A stretch of DNA of 64,000 bases from Mesorhabditis belari (GCA_958450365.1 CAUEEP010000760.1:1286962-1350961), one strand, 5' to 3'. Positions 11,874 to 24,251 are shown, counted from the first letter of the stretch. Numbers and translations are program-made. Notes: generated from the sequence alone by a model not told the origin.

Positions 11874-12746
11874 TATATAGATTTAAGCTAACAAACAAGC
11901 TCTACTATCTCAATCAAGCACTCAGCCAGCCCTTTCTTTTCAAAAACCAAGAAGCAATTTGCTTGTCAAGAGAAAGATTTGAAGCTTGAACAAACTGTGA
12001 AAGAGATATCAGCTGTAATCGGTGGACAACAGCACAACAGCCGTGTCCCCCTCCTCTCACTTTTATCCATTATCTCCTCATTTCACTTCTCCATTCCTTC
12101 TCCCATCTCAAATCTCAAATGTGGCTCCTTAAAGACCAATTAATTGTCTCCCATTCACTTTTCACTTTTCTTTTCCCAATTCATCCCATCATCAATCACG
12201 TTAAAACAACTTTCCAACTAATTCGCGTCTCGTTGGACGATAAAAACCTCCACTCAAATGCCTCCAGGGCTGTCAAATGGAAAATAAACACTTGAAATGT
12301 TTTTGGGGATCTAGAAAAGAAAGAGATTACTGTACAAGAGGAGAACTTTAATTGAAAACTTTGTATGAACAAGAGAAAAATGGGAAATGCTGCTTTAGAG
12401 TAGAAGCAAAGGTGAGTTTATGTAAGGCTTATCCACTTTCAGTTATATAATATGCCATGCTAATTTCCTAATGAAATCTAGAGATAGTTCTAAGCCTATA
12501 GGATAGTTTTTTGTATTCTGGTTTGATTTTTGAATTGTTGAGAATGACAAGGACCTTCTTTATACTGTATCGGGACGATAAACTTCATTCTTGCTTTCTC
12601 ACTGGCCACTTCTATAAAAGAAAGCTATTTATAACTCTTCTAGAGAATGTTACATTCTCGGTAGGATTTTCCCTACTTTTCTGCTATATCCCTACACTTT
12701 ATTCCACTGTCAGCACTATCAGTATTGTTTTATTTTAAAAGTAAAT
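11874..12746. other. Intergenic, nothing recognised
   Basis: Pyrimidine-rich stretch at 12040-12180, otherwise AT-rich. No exon supported. Confidence 0.4.
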
Positions 12747-13218
12747 TTCAAATAATTTCCATTATTATTGACGACTTCTGCCCATTTTACAGGCAATTTG
12801 CGGATTCCTCTTTCGTAGTAGGATTTTGGTTTGTGTATGAGACAAGTGTGAGACTCAAAAATGGAGGACTGGAGATGTCAGCTGTCAGCCCAGTTTGAGC
12901 ACTTTCTTCAAAAGAAACCCATTTTGGTGTTAATAGAAAAGTTGTAGAGAATCAAAAATTAGGCTTATAGCCAAATTTCCAAAAAGATACACTGAGTAGT
13001 TTCGCTTAAAATGCAAGTTTCGTATTCGTGAATGTGAAAATTCGTAAATTTGGTATTTCTTGAAAACCAGTTTTTGAATCGTTCTGAAAATTTGGATATA
13101 AGCTTGATTTTTGATTCTCTACAACTTTTCCATTGACACCAAAATGGTTTTCTTTTGAAGAAAGTGCTCAAACTGTCACATATGACAATAGCCCGCAGTT
13201 TTCAATTCACCAACCCAA
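12747..13218. mobile_element. TTGGGTTGGTGAATTG foldback MITE, copy A
   Basis: Right terminus CAATTCACCAACCCAA is followed by TA. The interior is a long palindrome around TTGAGCACTTTCTTC and GAAGAAAGTGCTCAA. The left terminus is missing. Related copies are at 23168, 23980 and 26156. Confidence 0.8.
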
Positions 13219-13895
13219 TATTTGTAATACTGTATAAGCTTTTACTTTGCAAATTCAAAATTGAACGTGAAAATGTTTATTATGCAAAAGGCCACCCCAA
13301 AAAATACCATGAAAACAGTAGAATATAAAAGCTGATATCACAATCTTTAGACAAAAAAATAACGAAACATTTTGTGTAATGAGATTTCAAGGAACTGAAA
13401 GTGAAGCGAATGGTTTTTGGTATAAAGAACTTGGGCAAAAAAAGAGAAGGAGAAGACAAATAAAGCAGTGCACAAAGGAATACCTGAGAAATAGAAGCTG
13501 TTAAAAAAAGAAAAGCTGAAGAAAGAAAGAAGAAGCTGAAGAAAGAAGAAGCTAAAGTTCAAAAGTGTAATCTCAATGAATGAAGAAACAGATTTTGAAT
13601 CATAAAACTTACATATCAGCCAAGCTAGGACAGAAGAAATCGGTCATCTATCGCACTTTCTATCGCCATCTATCGCCATCTATCGCATTTCAAAGTTTAA
13701 ACGCAAATTTCTGTACCAAGCTTGCCTTGTTTAATAGAATGTTTAATCGAAAAACCAATAATCTTCACAACCAATTGATCTTCGCAACCAATTGATCTTC
13801 ACAACCAATAATTTTCGTTTTACGTATGATTACGTACGTTTACAATAAATGAGGTAAAGAGTATAGCTTGCGTAAAAGCTTTTTTCGATGTAGAA
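13219..13895. other. Intergenic, probable 3' flank of the exchanger gene
   Basis: Purine-rich GAAGAAGCTGAAG runs at about 13500-13560 and small CATCTATCGC repeats near 13665. No gene seen. This lies downstream of the minus-strand exchanger stop codon. Confidence 0.4.
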
Positions 13896-16800
13896 CTAAT
13901 GTGATTGAGTTTGCCAAATCGAGAGCGCAATGTAGGCGATCCATAAAAGGACGAAGAAAACGCCAGAAGCGATCCTTGGCACAGTTGGCCCGCCCAACTC
14001 GCCACGACCGAAATAATCCAACATTCTTCGCGCGACCAACACCACCAAGAAGATTATCGAGAAGAAGGTGAACACGGCGACACTGAAATGAAAGATTTAA
14101 ACGGGTGAAGCATTCATTTACTTGATTATTCATTGAGTTAATCGACTATTGCAGCTGACTGTGCTACTATGGCAGCTGATTGTGCTACTATGGCAGCTGA
14201 TTGTGCTACTATGGCAGCTGATTGTGCTACTATCGCAGCTAATTGTGCTAATATCGCAGCTGATTGTGCTACTATAGCAGCTAATTGTGCTACTATCGCC
14301 GCTGACTGTGCTACTACCGCACTATCTACTACTATCGCAGCTGATTCTGCTACTATCGCAGCTGATCGTGCCACTATCGCAGCTAATTGTGCTTTGCTGA
14401 AAGACTTACCTGAATCCTAGATCGCCAGCCTGAACGACAAATGGTTTCCCCTTGTTGCACCAATAGATTGAAGCGATCAACCACGGCAAACCCAATCCGA
14501 GAAAAACATTCACCGAGTTTGAGCCAGTCACATTTCCAACTGCATTGTCGGCTGAGTCATCCTAGATTTCCCTTTCAGTGATTTCTAAGGTGTGCTTACA
14601 TTTTGAGCAGCAATCTTGCTTGCAAATGTATCCGGCAGAGAAGTTCCCAAAGCGACAAGAGTGATAGCTGTCACTGCATCCGGGATTCCGACCATGCAGC
14701 CAAAGATTGAAGCCACGTCACCTAAACAAGAATAATTATAAGTACATCTATAACTATTTTATGAAAATTGTTTTGTCTGAGGACCTGCTTGAGTAGTAGT
14801 TAATGACTTTCGTAAAAGAGGTGAGTTGAATGTCCTAGAATCTACAGGGTGACCGCGAATTATGGCGACACACCTTTTTTGGAAAAGCTGGCAAACGCCT
14901 GACCAAATTGCCAAGTGTTATATAGAAAAATAAAGCCCTTTATCTTGGCATCATTTATCTACAAAGGACTTCCCCTTTGGAATTATACAACTCATTTTGC
15001 AAGCTCTCGAATGAGCTCAAGTTCATTTGGAAACACCGCAAAAAAGGAAAAATTGAGCTTTTTCGAATCTCCATTTGACAAGAAGATCTTGCTGTATAAG
15101 CTTTGCTAGCTTTGGATTTTTGTTCAATGGTACTCTTAAAGTAAAATACGACAAGTTTGATTGAAAGAATCCTTTTCTAGATGCAAATATTGTGTGTCGA
15201 AAAGTGACAAAAACGGCAGGTCGCCGGAGAGAGGTTGTCTTGAGTTCGGGAGCTTGCAAAATGAGTTGTATAAATCCAATCGAGAAGTTCTTTGTAGATA
15301 AATGATGCCAAGATAAAGGGCTTTAGTTTTCTATATAACACTTGACACTTTGGTAATAGGTCAAGCGTTTGGCAGCTTTTCCAAAAACTTTTCTAAAAAG
15401 GGTTTTTCAAATGCTTTAAAAGGCCACAGTTAAATAATAATTATAATTAGTATACCAAAGGCTTTTCCAAAGTACAAGTTTTCCATACTTTAGCTTTTTG
15501 AAGTTTTCTAGACAATCTCGGCAATTGATTTGACTGCTCTGTGATTCTTTCTTGAGGTATCTATCTTTTGGGTGTGTTTTGAGTGGTGTCCTGGGCAATT
15601 ATTGTGATTTTGTTTTGTCGCTATTCAACTGAATAAGGCATATATATGTTGTGTCCGATTTAGATTTCCGTCCGATTTAGATTGAACTTATCGCGGACGT
15701 CCGATTTAGATTACAGTCTATATCGGACGTCCGATTTAGATTCAATCTAAATCTTAAATAGATTGAACAATAATACGTCTTGTATAGATTGAACAATAAT
15801 ATAAACATGCTTAATATATGTTCTTAAGCGTTTTCTGTAGTTTTCTGCATTTTTCAAAGGTCTTTTATTGATTACAGTCTATATCGGACGTCCGATACAG
15901 ATCGAACAATAATAAACGTGCTTAATATATGTTCTTAAGCGTTTTTTTGCACTTTTCTGCGCTTTTCAAAGAATTCAGATGTCACAATAGCATGTTCAAG
16001 ATGCCACAAAGAATTCAAGATGTCACAATGTCACAACTCTGCAATTCAAGATGTCACAATAGCCTAAGCTGCAAAAATAAATAGAAATTTTTAACTCGTT
16101 CGTTGTTGTTGTTAGTTTTTTGTTGTTATATGTTGTAATTTTGCATCTATTCTGTTAACGCTAATAAATTGTTTCATAGTTGGGTTTTCTTTTCAGAAAA
16201 AGACAATAAAATTTCCTTGAAAAGCGCAGAAAATTGCAAAAACGCTTAAGAACATATATTAAACATGTTTATATTATTGTTCAATCTATATAAGACGTCC
16301 GATTTAGATTGAATCTAAATCGGACGTCCGATATAGACTGTAATCTAAATCGGACGTCCGCGATAAGTTCAATCTAAATCGGACGGAAATCTAAATCGGA
16401 CACAACATATATATATAATCTCAATTAATTTCTAGCTTTTTGAATGAACTGACCTACGACAGCGGTCACAAATCCAATGACGATCAGCGCGACAACGAAG
16501 CACAACCAACCACTGGCAAAAGTGGGTGGTGGGATGAAAGCGAAACAGAACTAAATTTTGAATTGGCATCAATCTAGTGTTCTAGTGGCTAGATTTGGAC
16601 TACAAACCTTCCATGGGAAAGCCAATCCATGCATCAAACAGTCCATCACTGTTGCATTGGCCACATCGCCAGAGTTGACCGAAGCCGCGTTCACGATTTG
16701 CTCTTTCCAGGTTGCCTGAAAGAGTTAAAAGTTTTCAGGATTGTAACAAGCTTATTCTTTGAGTATACTTTGTGCTAATTGAAATAAACCCTTTCTGGCA

Positions 16801-19800
16801 CACCAATCATGGCAATGATTTGGAGTAGGCTAGAAAGATTATGTTTCTAGAAAGAGAGTAACCTCAAAGTACGGTCAAAGAACAAGTCAAAGGATTGCTT
16901 CAAAGATTGACAGTATGGGAGGAGTGCAAAATGCAAGAATATGCAAGAATTTGACTCAAAAACAACATTGAACTTTGGTTTACCATTGGTGTTTCTCCGG
17001 AAAGCTTAACAATGTTGATAGATGGAAAAGGATTGCTTCAAAGAATTTACCTGTCCTGGTGTCATCCTCTTCAAATAATATCCGACTAATTTCCTTGTAT
17101 TCGTTATGTTTTTCAGGACATTATCGTCAGAAATAATTGTGACGATTGTTCGCTTCTTTGAGCCGATCGTTGTTTCTGAATAGTTATTTGCTTTTGGAAT
17201 TGGAATTGTCATGGAATTGTCCCAGTAACTTAAGCAGTTAAGTATTCAGTCAGCAATCCAGTAACCGATACAATACTGGAATCTAAAGAATACTGGAATC
17301 TAAAGAATACTGGAATCTAAAGAATGTTGGAATCTAAAGAATGTTGGAATCTAAAGAATGTTGGAATCTAAAGAATACTGGAATCTAGAGAATACTGGAT
17401 CTAAAGAATACTGAATAGCTTTACTCTAGTGAATTTAAAGAATCACGCATCTACAGTGATGTCCTGTGTCTCGAAACGGCTTGCAAAAGACTTTTTACTC
17501 TAGCTAACAAGAGATTCAAACCTTACATTACCTTTATTACAGCTACGACACTTCAAAGTTATAGTATTTTTATAAATTATACAAATTTGTTTACCTCTAT
17601 CATCGGTTCCAAGCAATTCCACCGAAAACGTTTCATCTTTTTCATCTTCTTTGTCATCGAACACCTCGATATCAATATATTTCTCATACTCCTGACCTCT
17701 AAAATTCTTTCTATATGATTTCATTTTCTTTGTGATTTACCTAAACTGCAAACTTGCATTCTTGTGTGGCGCGTAATCCGACTGAGCATTTGCCGTGATG
17801 TCCTCTGTCTCAAAACGGACGCCCAAATCGTGTGGGGATTTGGTTTTTCCTCTTCTCGAGACAAAGACACGAACCCAGCCACAGTTCTCTTTGCAAACCT
17901 AAAAATATGAATTTTGGAATAAATACTTTCCATATTATCCATATAGACAAAAAATCCTAGACTGATTAAACTGTTCAGAAAGTCTTTTTGTTCCTTTCGT
18001 TTAAAACATAGCGTACTCAATTGTAAACCAACATGTTTAGCTAACCAACATGTTTAGCAAACAAATAAGTGTTCAAAACTCACATAGTTGCTCTTAACAA
18101 ACTCGACGTTGGGCACCCCAGTGAACGAGTTCGATTCATCCGGACAACGCACTCGAGCCACATTGCACTCGCCAAGTTTTGTCTTGTCACCGTCTTCTTG
18201 TTCCTGAATCCTTTATTGTAAAGCCTTTATTGTAAAGCCTTTATTGTAAAGCCTTTATTGTAAAGTCTTTATTGTAAAGCCTTTATTGTAAAGCCTTTAT
18301 TATAAAGCCTTTATTGTAAAGCCTTTATTGTAAAGTCTTTATTGTAAAGCCTTTATTGTAGCTCTTTTATTGTAGCTCTTTTATTGTAAATCCATTTTAG
18401 ATTTCGAGAATTCGAGAATTTTTAGAATACTTACAACAATCTTGAGATGAACATAGAAAACGGTGTTCGGTCTCCAATCAGCTCCATCTACCAGATCAAT
18501 CGTGATCTCTTTTGTTGTCTCGTGCTCAGCAAAACGAATGTTTTCAATCTAAAGACAAATTTGCAGATGAATTGTTATTATATGAAAATTACTTTTGGCA
18601 AATAGTGTAGATCTTTCTTCGCAATCCCGTCAACAGTACTGTAGTTGATGGTTAGCGCTTTGTCTGAGATTCCACGACGTTCCACCTGAAGTTTAAGCTT
18701 TAAAATAGATCCAGAACAGATCTAGAACAGATCTAGAACATGATACTTTGTAAGTTTACTTTAAAAGTTACAATTGAACAATACTTACAGTCAACTTCAC
18801 TCTCTTGTCACCTTGTTGCACCGCGTAAACCCGAGCCGAGAACTCGACGCGTTGCTTGAGAGCTGAAAATTAGCAAGTTTCTGAAGTTTCTGAGGCCGAA
18901 ATCTGATCAACAAAAGAAAGTTTGATCTTTTCTTTTCCATACCCTGCACAGCTGCATCCGGAGCCGTTTTCTGTTTCTCTTCGATTTCCTCAACCTCTTT
19001 TTCCGAATCGCTTTTCTTCCAAGATGACGTCATCTCACGAATTGCTCGAATACGATAGTAAAGACGATCGTGAACCTGAAACTTGTCTTACTAAACAGAT
19101 TTTAGTAAGAATTCTAGGTATTATAAGGTTATATCTTCACATTGTGCAAAATTCCAAAGTTCATAACAGCTATTCTACAGGATGACCAAGAATTACCGCA
19201 ACAACGTCGTATTTTACCTGTTTTTTACCTGCTTACCTGCTTTTATGGTTTATGTGTATTTTTCTTATTTTATGGTATGATTTAATAACCGCCAATGGAA
19301 AGATCCCGTTGATCTTTGTTCTTCAAGGTGTGAAAGTAAATGCGGTCAATTATTTGGACTTGCTCAGAGAAGGAGGTTGTTCCGTGGGCCACTTCAAAAA
19401 TCGACTTTGGACTTATCAACAAGATGGTGCGCCGGCTCACAAGGCAAAGAAAGTGCAAGAGTTTTGTTCAAAGACCTTCCCGGACTTCATCTCATTTTCT
19501 GAGTCGCCACCCAGCTCTCCCGATCTTAACCCATTGGATTACTCAGTCTGGAGTGTTTTTGAAGTCAGAGCATGTGTAAAACTACATAAAAATATCGAAA
19601 GTTTTGAAGAAGGCGCTTATCAAAGCATGGATACCCTCAATGATGCCTATTTACTCGCCACTCAGAGTGCTCGCCACGGTCAACGCGTTTCCCAAACGTT
19701 TACAGGCCTGTCTGAATGCCGATGGAGGCAAATTTGAATTTAATTGTTAATTTGTTACTGTTATATGTTGAATAAAGATATTTAAGTTAACTTTTTTAAA

Positions 19801-22628
19801 TGGTTTGCATATTTGGTTAAAAGCCAGGCCTTTTGTGTATTGCGGTAGTTCTTGATCAACCGTAATTCTTGGTAATTCTTGGTTTAATCAAAGCTATAGC
19901 CTGAATAAAAGTTAATGGCTCTACTCAGAGTTCTTTTCAAGGACAATACAAGGCTGTATACGGCTAGATGATGCAATCTTACACTGAATCATAAATACTA
20001 CTTATGCCTAGTCAACTTGTGGGTCTGATAGCCTTTTATTATGTTCCCAACCTTGTTCTTGTTGAGTCGATACGCGAGGATTTTTGCCTGATCCTCGGCT
20101 TCGAGCGCTGGATACACTTTAGCCACATCTCTCGCCATTTTTCTCACATCCTCTGTGTCGGGAGTTGGCAGTGCGTCCATAACTGACTAAAAATAACTTT
20201 CGAAAAACCAAACCTCCATTTCCCACCTCTCCATCACAGACACTCAATCTCCTCGCGACATTCTTGATCTCAACATCCAACTTCTGAGACGCTTTCTTTG
20301 GTTGAACGTCCTGGAGTTTGGCTTAAGATGGCTAGAGTTTTGTGATCTACCTCGATGTCTTGCAATTCCGTCTCCAAATTCGCTTTCTTGTTCTTATTCC
20401 AAATCTCGATATCAGCTGAATAAGAGGCAGCAACGAGAATGACAAAGAAGAAAAGAGTGAGGAAAGCCTCCCAAACATCGACAACATTCGGGGTGATCCA
20501 GGATAAGATCTAGAATTGAATTTTGGCTGTTTCAAGTGCCAAATGACAGCATTTTCTTTGAACTCACGATTAGCAGCCAAATATAGGCAAATGTTCCAAA
20601 GAAAGCCGTCACACAAAACACTTTAAACATCGCGATTCTCTTTGTTTTGTTCCCGACGGCCAAGACACAAATGGCTGAGATGCAGAAGAGATTGAAAGCA
20701 GCAGATCCTGAAATCGACTGATTATATGAAACACAACAATCAGGTATAGTCATTAGCAGAATATCAACATGTTTAGCAAGCTTTATAGAGCTTGATTATC
20801 TCTCGTAGAAGTTAGTTTACAGATCTTGTTGTTTTAGGAAAGCAGGATCGAAACAAATTGTTATTAGGCTTTTCAGAAAGTATTTTTGTTTGGCTGTAGA
20901 TGTTTGGCTGTAGATGTTTGACTGTAGATGTTTGGCTGTGGATGTTTGACTGTAGATGTTTGGCTGTAGATGTTTGGCTGTAGATGTTTGACTGTAGATG
21001 TTTGGTTGTAGATGTTTGGCTGTAGATGTTTGGCTGTGGATTTATTATATCCAAATCTTCCTACCAACGATCGTTCCCGGTCCCAAGTCTCCTGCATGAA
21101 AGTTGTTCCCGACAATCTCGATGCACGAGAGAAGAATCTCTGGCGCTGAACTGCCCAAGGCCTAAATTTATGCTGTTTTATTTATGCTGCTGTTTAATGG
21201 AATCTTTTCTGTATCCTTTTAATACCAACCATTAGTGTTAGATTGGCCACAGTGGGATTCCACACTCGAACTTCTTCATACTCATCAGAATCGGGTTGAT
21301 GAGCCGAGTCAACGAGTTTTCCAGCCTCTTGTTTTACTTTTATTTTCCTGAAAAATAAAATGATTAGTTAGAGGTTTAAAAACTGTAAGCTATTAGTCTC
21401 TACTTTAGAATATTGTAGTGAATAACTAGAAGAACAACTAGAACCGTTAGAACAGTCGACTAGAAGAACAACTAGAACAGTCGACTAGAAGAACAACTAG
21501 AACAGTCGACTAGAAGAACAACTAGAACAGTCGACTAGAAGAACAACTAGAACAGTCGACAAGGAGAACAACTAGAACAGTCGACTAGAAGAACAACTAG
21601 AACAGTCGACTAGAAGAACAACTAGAACAGTCGACTAGAAGAACTAGAACAGTCGACTAGAAGAACAACTAAACGTCGACTAGAAGACAACTAGAACAGT
21701 CGACAGAAGAACAACTAGAACAGTCGACAGAAGAATAACTAGAACAGTCGACTAGAAGAACAACTAGAACAGTCGACTAGAGAACAACTAGAACAGTCGA
21801 CTAGAAGAAACTAGAACAGTCGACTAGAAGAACTAGAACAGTCGACTCTTTCTATAACGGAATGAAAGAGACCAAAAAAGCTTTCCATTGTATAGAGCTT
21901 TCCGTTATATAAAGTGCCGTTTTATATAGTTTAACGTCGGCTGAGACAAAAATTTCATTCCGTTATATAGAGTTTTCCGCTCTATAGAGCTTTCCGTTAT
22001 ATAGCTCCGTTATAGAGAGTCGACTGAGTTATTATTTAAACTATTTAAAAACAAAGGCTTTGTTCGTTTTACAACCGGATATAGGTTTATGGTTGTTTTG
22101 AGGGAATGAAGGGAGATCAAAGGACTCTTTGAAGGAAAGAGATTGTGGTTGGCTTTATTAATACTGGTTTTGCTAGAGCTGATAGCTGAAAGTTGTTGAG
22201 CTTGATATAATATAATAACAAAACATATAATAATATACAGCCGACTCTCTCTATAACGGAATGAAAGAGACCAAAAAAGCTTTCCATTGTATAGAGCTTT
22301 CCGTTATATAAAGTACCGTTTCATATAGTTTAGCGTCGGCTGGGGCCAAAATTTCATTCCGTTATATAGAGCTTTCCGTTATATAGTTCCGTTATAGAGA
22401 GTCGACTGTATTTGGTAAGCCAAGCATAAACATTGATCTCTCTCCAGCTCTTCCTCACTTGGTTTTCGATGTGATCTTCTCAATCGCACACATGAAGATA
22501 TCAGCAGCTATCGCTATCCCAAGAAAACAATAAAAAAGACCCAACAAATAGAGGAAAGCATTTCCATTTGTTGTCCTCAATGCGGGAATGATTATCCCAT
22601 CTTTGCATTGCATTGAGGTGTTCACCAT
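13896..22628 (-). CDS. ncx: Sodium/calcium exchanger (NCX, Calx-beta type)
   Basis: Plasma-membrane antiporter that exchanges Na+ for Ca2+. Twenty exons read in one frame give 829 residues: 22459-22628, 21230-21347, 21065-21161, 20568-20707, 20351-20509, 20227-20310, 20052-20186, 18943-19075, 18789-18862, 18593-18685, 18435-18548, 18084-18203, 17741-17898, 17595-17698, 17051-17175, 16608-16715, 16454-16550, 14600-14721, 14410-14561, 13896-14082. The alpha-1 repeat shows ALGSSAPE (about residues 97-104) and GSAAFNLF (129-136). The alpha-2 repeat shows ALGTSLPD (700-707) and TGSNSVNVF. Two Calx-beta calcium-sensor domains lie between them (about 346-460 and 480-600); the second has the acidic run [11 protein letters not shown]. 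The start chosen is the first ATG after an in-frame stop. No cleavable signal peptide is evident, and the regulatory segment after the fifth membrane helix diverges from vertebrate NCX. No break found. Confidence 0.93.
14152..14395. repeat. 21-bp minisatellite in exchanger intron
   Basis: About eleven copies of GCAGCTGATTGTGCTACTAT plus one base, in the last intron of the exchanger gene. The multiple-of-three unit keeps frames open on both strands. Confidence 0.93.
14842..15389. mobile_element. Foldback element in exchanger intron
   Basis: Arms of about 130-150 bp are inverted repeats: AAAGCCCTTTATCTTGGCAT (left) pairs with ATGCCAAGATAAAGGGCTTT (right), and TGGAAAAGCTG with CAGCTTTTCCA. The left end TACAGGGTGACC resembles Tc1-like termini. 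No transposase. Confidence 0.8.
15647..16407. mobile_element. TGT...ACA element inserted in TATATA, family member
   Basis: Starts TGTTGTGTCCGATTTAGAT and ends ATCTAAATCGGACACAACA. Both sides are TATATA, consistent with a short TATA-type target duplication. Long inverted arms contain several GGACGTCC palindromes. No coding capacity seen. The architecture (TGT/ACA ends, subterminal palindromes, same target) matches the elements at 38663-39720 and 62463-62608. Confidence 0.8.
17266..17410. repeat. 17-bp minisatellite in exchanger intron
   Basis: About eight copies of GAATACTGGAATCTAAA with variants. Confidence 0.9.
18208..18388. repeat. 14-bp minisatellite in exchanger intron
   Basis: About thirteen copies of CCTTTATTGTAAAG with variants. 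Confidence 0.93.
19176..19865 (+). mobile_element. Tc1/mariner-superfamily element (DD37D type), internally deleted
   Basis: TIRs of about 25 bp (left GACCAAGAATTACCGCAA, right TTGCGGTAGTTCTTGATC) bracket the C-terminal half of a transposase. The insertion lies in an exchanger intron, and the flanking exons still splice in frame on paper. The 5' half of the transposase is missing, so the copy is non-autonomous. Confidence 0.8.
19252..19737 (+). pseudogene. Transposase C-terminal half, DD37D-like
   Basis: An open frame of 161 codons carries [14 protein letters not shown], the second catalytic Asp region of IS630/Tc1/mariner transposases, and [16 protein letters not shown], the third acidic motif. 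I count 37 residues between the Asp of QQDGAPAH and the Asp of PLDYSVW, the spacing of the ITmD37D (maT-like) group, not DD34D mariner or DD34E Tc1. The DNA-binding N-terminus and first catalytic Asp are absent. The frame starts at an internal ATG with no homology before about codon 26. Confidence 0.8.
20884..21042. repeat. 14-bp minisatellite in exchanger intron
   Basis: About eleven copies of ATGTTTGGCTGTAG with variants. Confidence 0.93.
21425..21838. repeat. 25-bp minisatellite seeded by a TIR
   Basis: About sixteen copies of a 25-bp unit (AACAGTCGACTAGAAGAACAACTAG, shown here as AACAGTCGACTAG plus AAGAACAACTAG). The unit contains CAGTCGACT, the first nine bases of the MITE that begins at the array's right edge. 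Several units have lost one to a few bases. Confidence 0.93.
21839..22026. mobile_element. pogo-like MITE, copy 1
   Basis: Ends CAGTCGACTCTTTCTATAACG and CCGTTATAGAGAGTCGACTG are inverted repeats around a palindromic interior. A second copy lies 211 bp downstream. CAG termini and a TA target (seen at copy 2) suggest the pogo/Tc1 group; that assignment is an inference. It lies in the first exchanger intron. Confidence 0.88.
22238..22408. mobile_element. pogo-like MITE, copy 2
   Basis: CAGCCGACTCTCTCTATAAC to GTTATAGAGAGTCGACTG, with TA on both sides. Nearly the same interior as copy 1. Both lie in the first intron of the exchanger gene. Confidence 0.9.
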
Positions 22629-23167
22629 CTTGAATCACCCACTTTGCCTCAAATTGGTTATGAAGCTGGAGAGGTTTTTGGTTTACACCTGAAAATAAAA
22701 CAGGATTTGTGAAACAAAAATGAAACAGCAAAATATCTAAAAAATAAACTAAAACATTAAGCAAAGCAATTAAAGAATCACTAATTTGAAGTTTCAAAAT
22801 TTCAGTCCTTGAAAAGAAAATGAGTCACATAGGCGTTAGAGTTGATTTTTTCAAGTAGCGTTTTTGTAAAAAGAAAATTTGAGAGAATTTCTGGAAAAGA
22901 ACATTTTCATTGCGTGAAAAACGTCACCAAACCTATTTTTTTCGAAAAAAATGTGAAGATTTACATTTTTGTGATGGGTTTTCGTGTTCAGGGATGACTC
23001 GATAAATAGAGAAAGAGGAAAACGATAAAAATTTGTTGACTTTTAGAGATGATCAAAGTAAACAAAAATTCTGGATAAATCATTGCTTGAAAATTTTGGG
23101 ATAGGTAAACACTTTTGCAAGAGCTTTTGAGCTTTTGAAAGATTTGAGGCAAGATAGAACGCTTGTA
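22629..23167. other. Upstream of exchanger start; nothing coding
   Basis: Contains the presumed 5' leader and promoter of the minus-strand exchanger gene. I cannot name a promoter element. Confidence 0.3.
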
Positions 23168-23545
23168 TTGGGTTGGTGAATTGAAAACTGCGGGCTATTG
23201 TCATATGTGACAGTTTGAGCACTTTCTTCAAAAGAAACCCATTTTGGTGTCAATGGAAAAGTTGTAGAGAATCAAAAATCAAGCTTATTTCCAAATTTTC
23301 AGAACGATTCAAAAACTGGTTTTCAAAAAAATGCCAAATTTACGAATTTTCACAAAACTTGCAACAAAACTTGCATTTTAAGCGAAACTACTAAGTGTAT
23401 CTTTTTGGAAATTTGGCTATAAGCCTAATTTTTGATTCTCTACAACTTTTCCTTTGACACCAAAATGGGTTTCTTTTGAAGAAAGTGCTCAAACTGGGAG
23501 TCCAGTCCTCCATTCTCAAAGTCCAGTCCTCCATTTTTGAGTTTC
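23168..23545. mobile_element. TTGGGTTGGTGAATTG foldback MITE, copy B
   Basis: Left terminus TTGGGTTGGTGAATTGAAAA follows TA. The palindromic interior (TTGAGCACTTTCTTC and GAAGAAAGTGCTCAA) is present, but the right terminus is lost. Confidence 0.85.
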
Positions 23546-23574
23546 TTCTTTCAATTCATCAAAGCATCCGTTCT

Positions 23575-23967
23575 ATTGGGTTGATGGAAAAGTCCTTTCC
23601 GATTTTTTGGGAGAGTACCTTAAATTTATCCAATTTTGACGTTTTATAGCTCATCCTAAAGCTGAATTCAAGACGGATCGATTGGTAAAAACCGTTTTGA
23701 GATATCTCTTTTTCAAAAAAAAATTGAAGCTATTTTAGTAAAGGGCGGCAGAGCCAAAAAATGGCTGTTTTCACGTTTCGTTAGTTTTCCGTGCAGAAAC
23801 TTAGGCTAAAAACATGTGTTTCGTGATCAGCGTCAAAAATAACCCCTAGACACGCTTTTTCAGTTTTGCCCAAAAAAATCCTTTTATAGAAGCGTGCCTC
23901 GTTTTCGAGATGCGGAAATTTCAATACCGTTTTTCCCGAAAACTAGCAATCCTTAACAAAATCCGAA
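23575..23967. mobile_element. Mariner-like terminus and unrecognised relic
   Basis: TTGGGTTGATGGAAAAGTCC looks like a mariner TIR next to TA. The following ~390 bp have no coding frame, and I could not find the opposite end. Low confidence. Confidence 0.35.
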
Positions 23968-23979
23968 AACACCATTGTA

Positions 23980-24251
23980 TTGGGTTGGTGAATTGAAAAC
24001 TGCGGGCTATTGTCATATGTGACAGTTTGAGCACTTTCTTCAAAAGAAACCCATTTTGGTGTCAATGGAAAAGTTGTAGAAAATCAAAAATCAAGCTTCT
24101 ATCCAAATTTTCAGAACGATTCAAAAACTGGTTTTCAAGAAATGCCAAATTTACGAATTTTCACAAAACTTGCATTTTAAGCGAAACTACTAAGTGTATT
24201 TTTTTGAAAATTTGGCTATAAGCCTAATTTTTGATTCTCTACAACTTTTCT
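23980..24251. mobile_element. TTGGGTTGGTGAATTG foldback MITE, copy C, truncated
   Basis: Left terminus after TA and most of the interior are present, nearly identical to copy B. It breaks off at CTCTACAACTTTTC. Confidence 0.85.

Noticed and set aside
20002..20051. Extension of the exchanger exon through an open frame to the stop near 20000
   Set aside because: Using the donor at 20050-20051 joins the next exon in phase and restores a family-like sequence (YRLNKNK then VHDRLYYRI). The longer exon does not keep phase.
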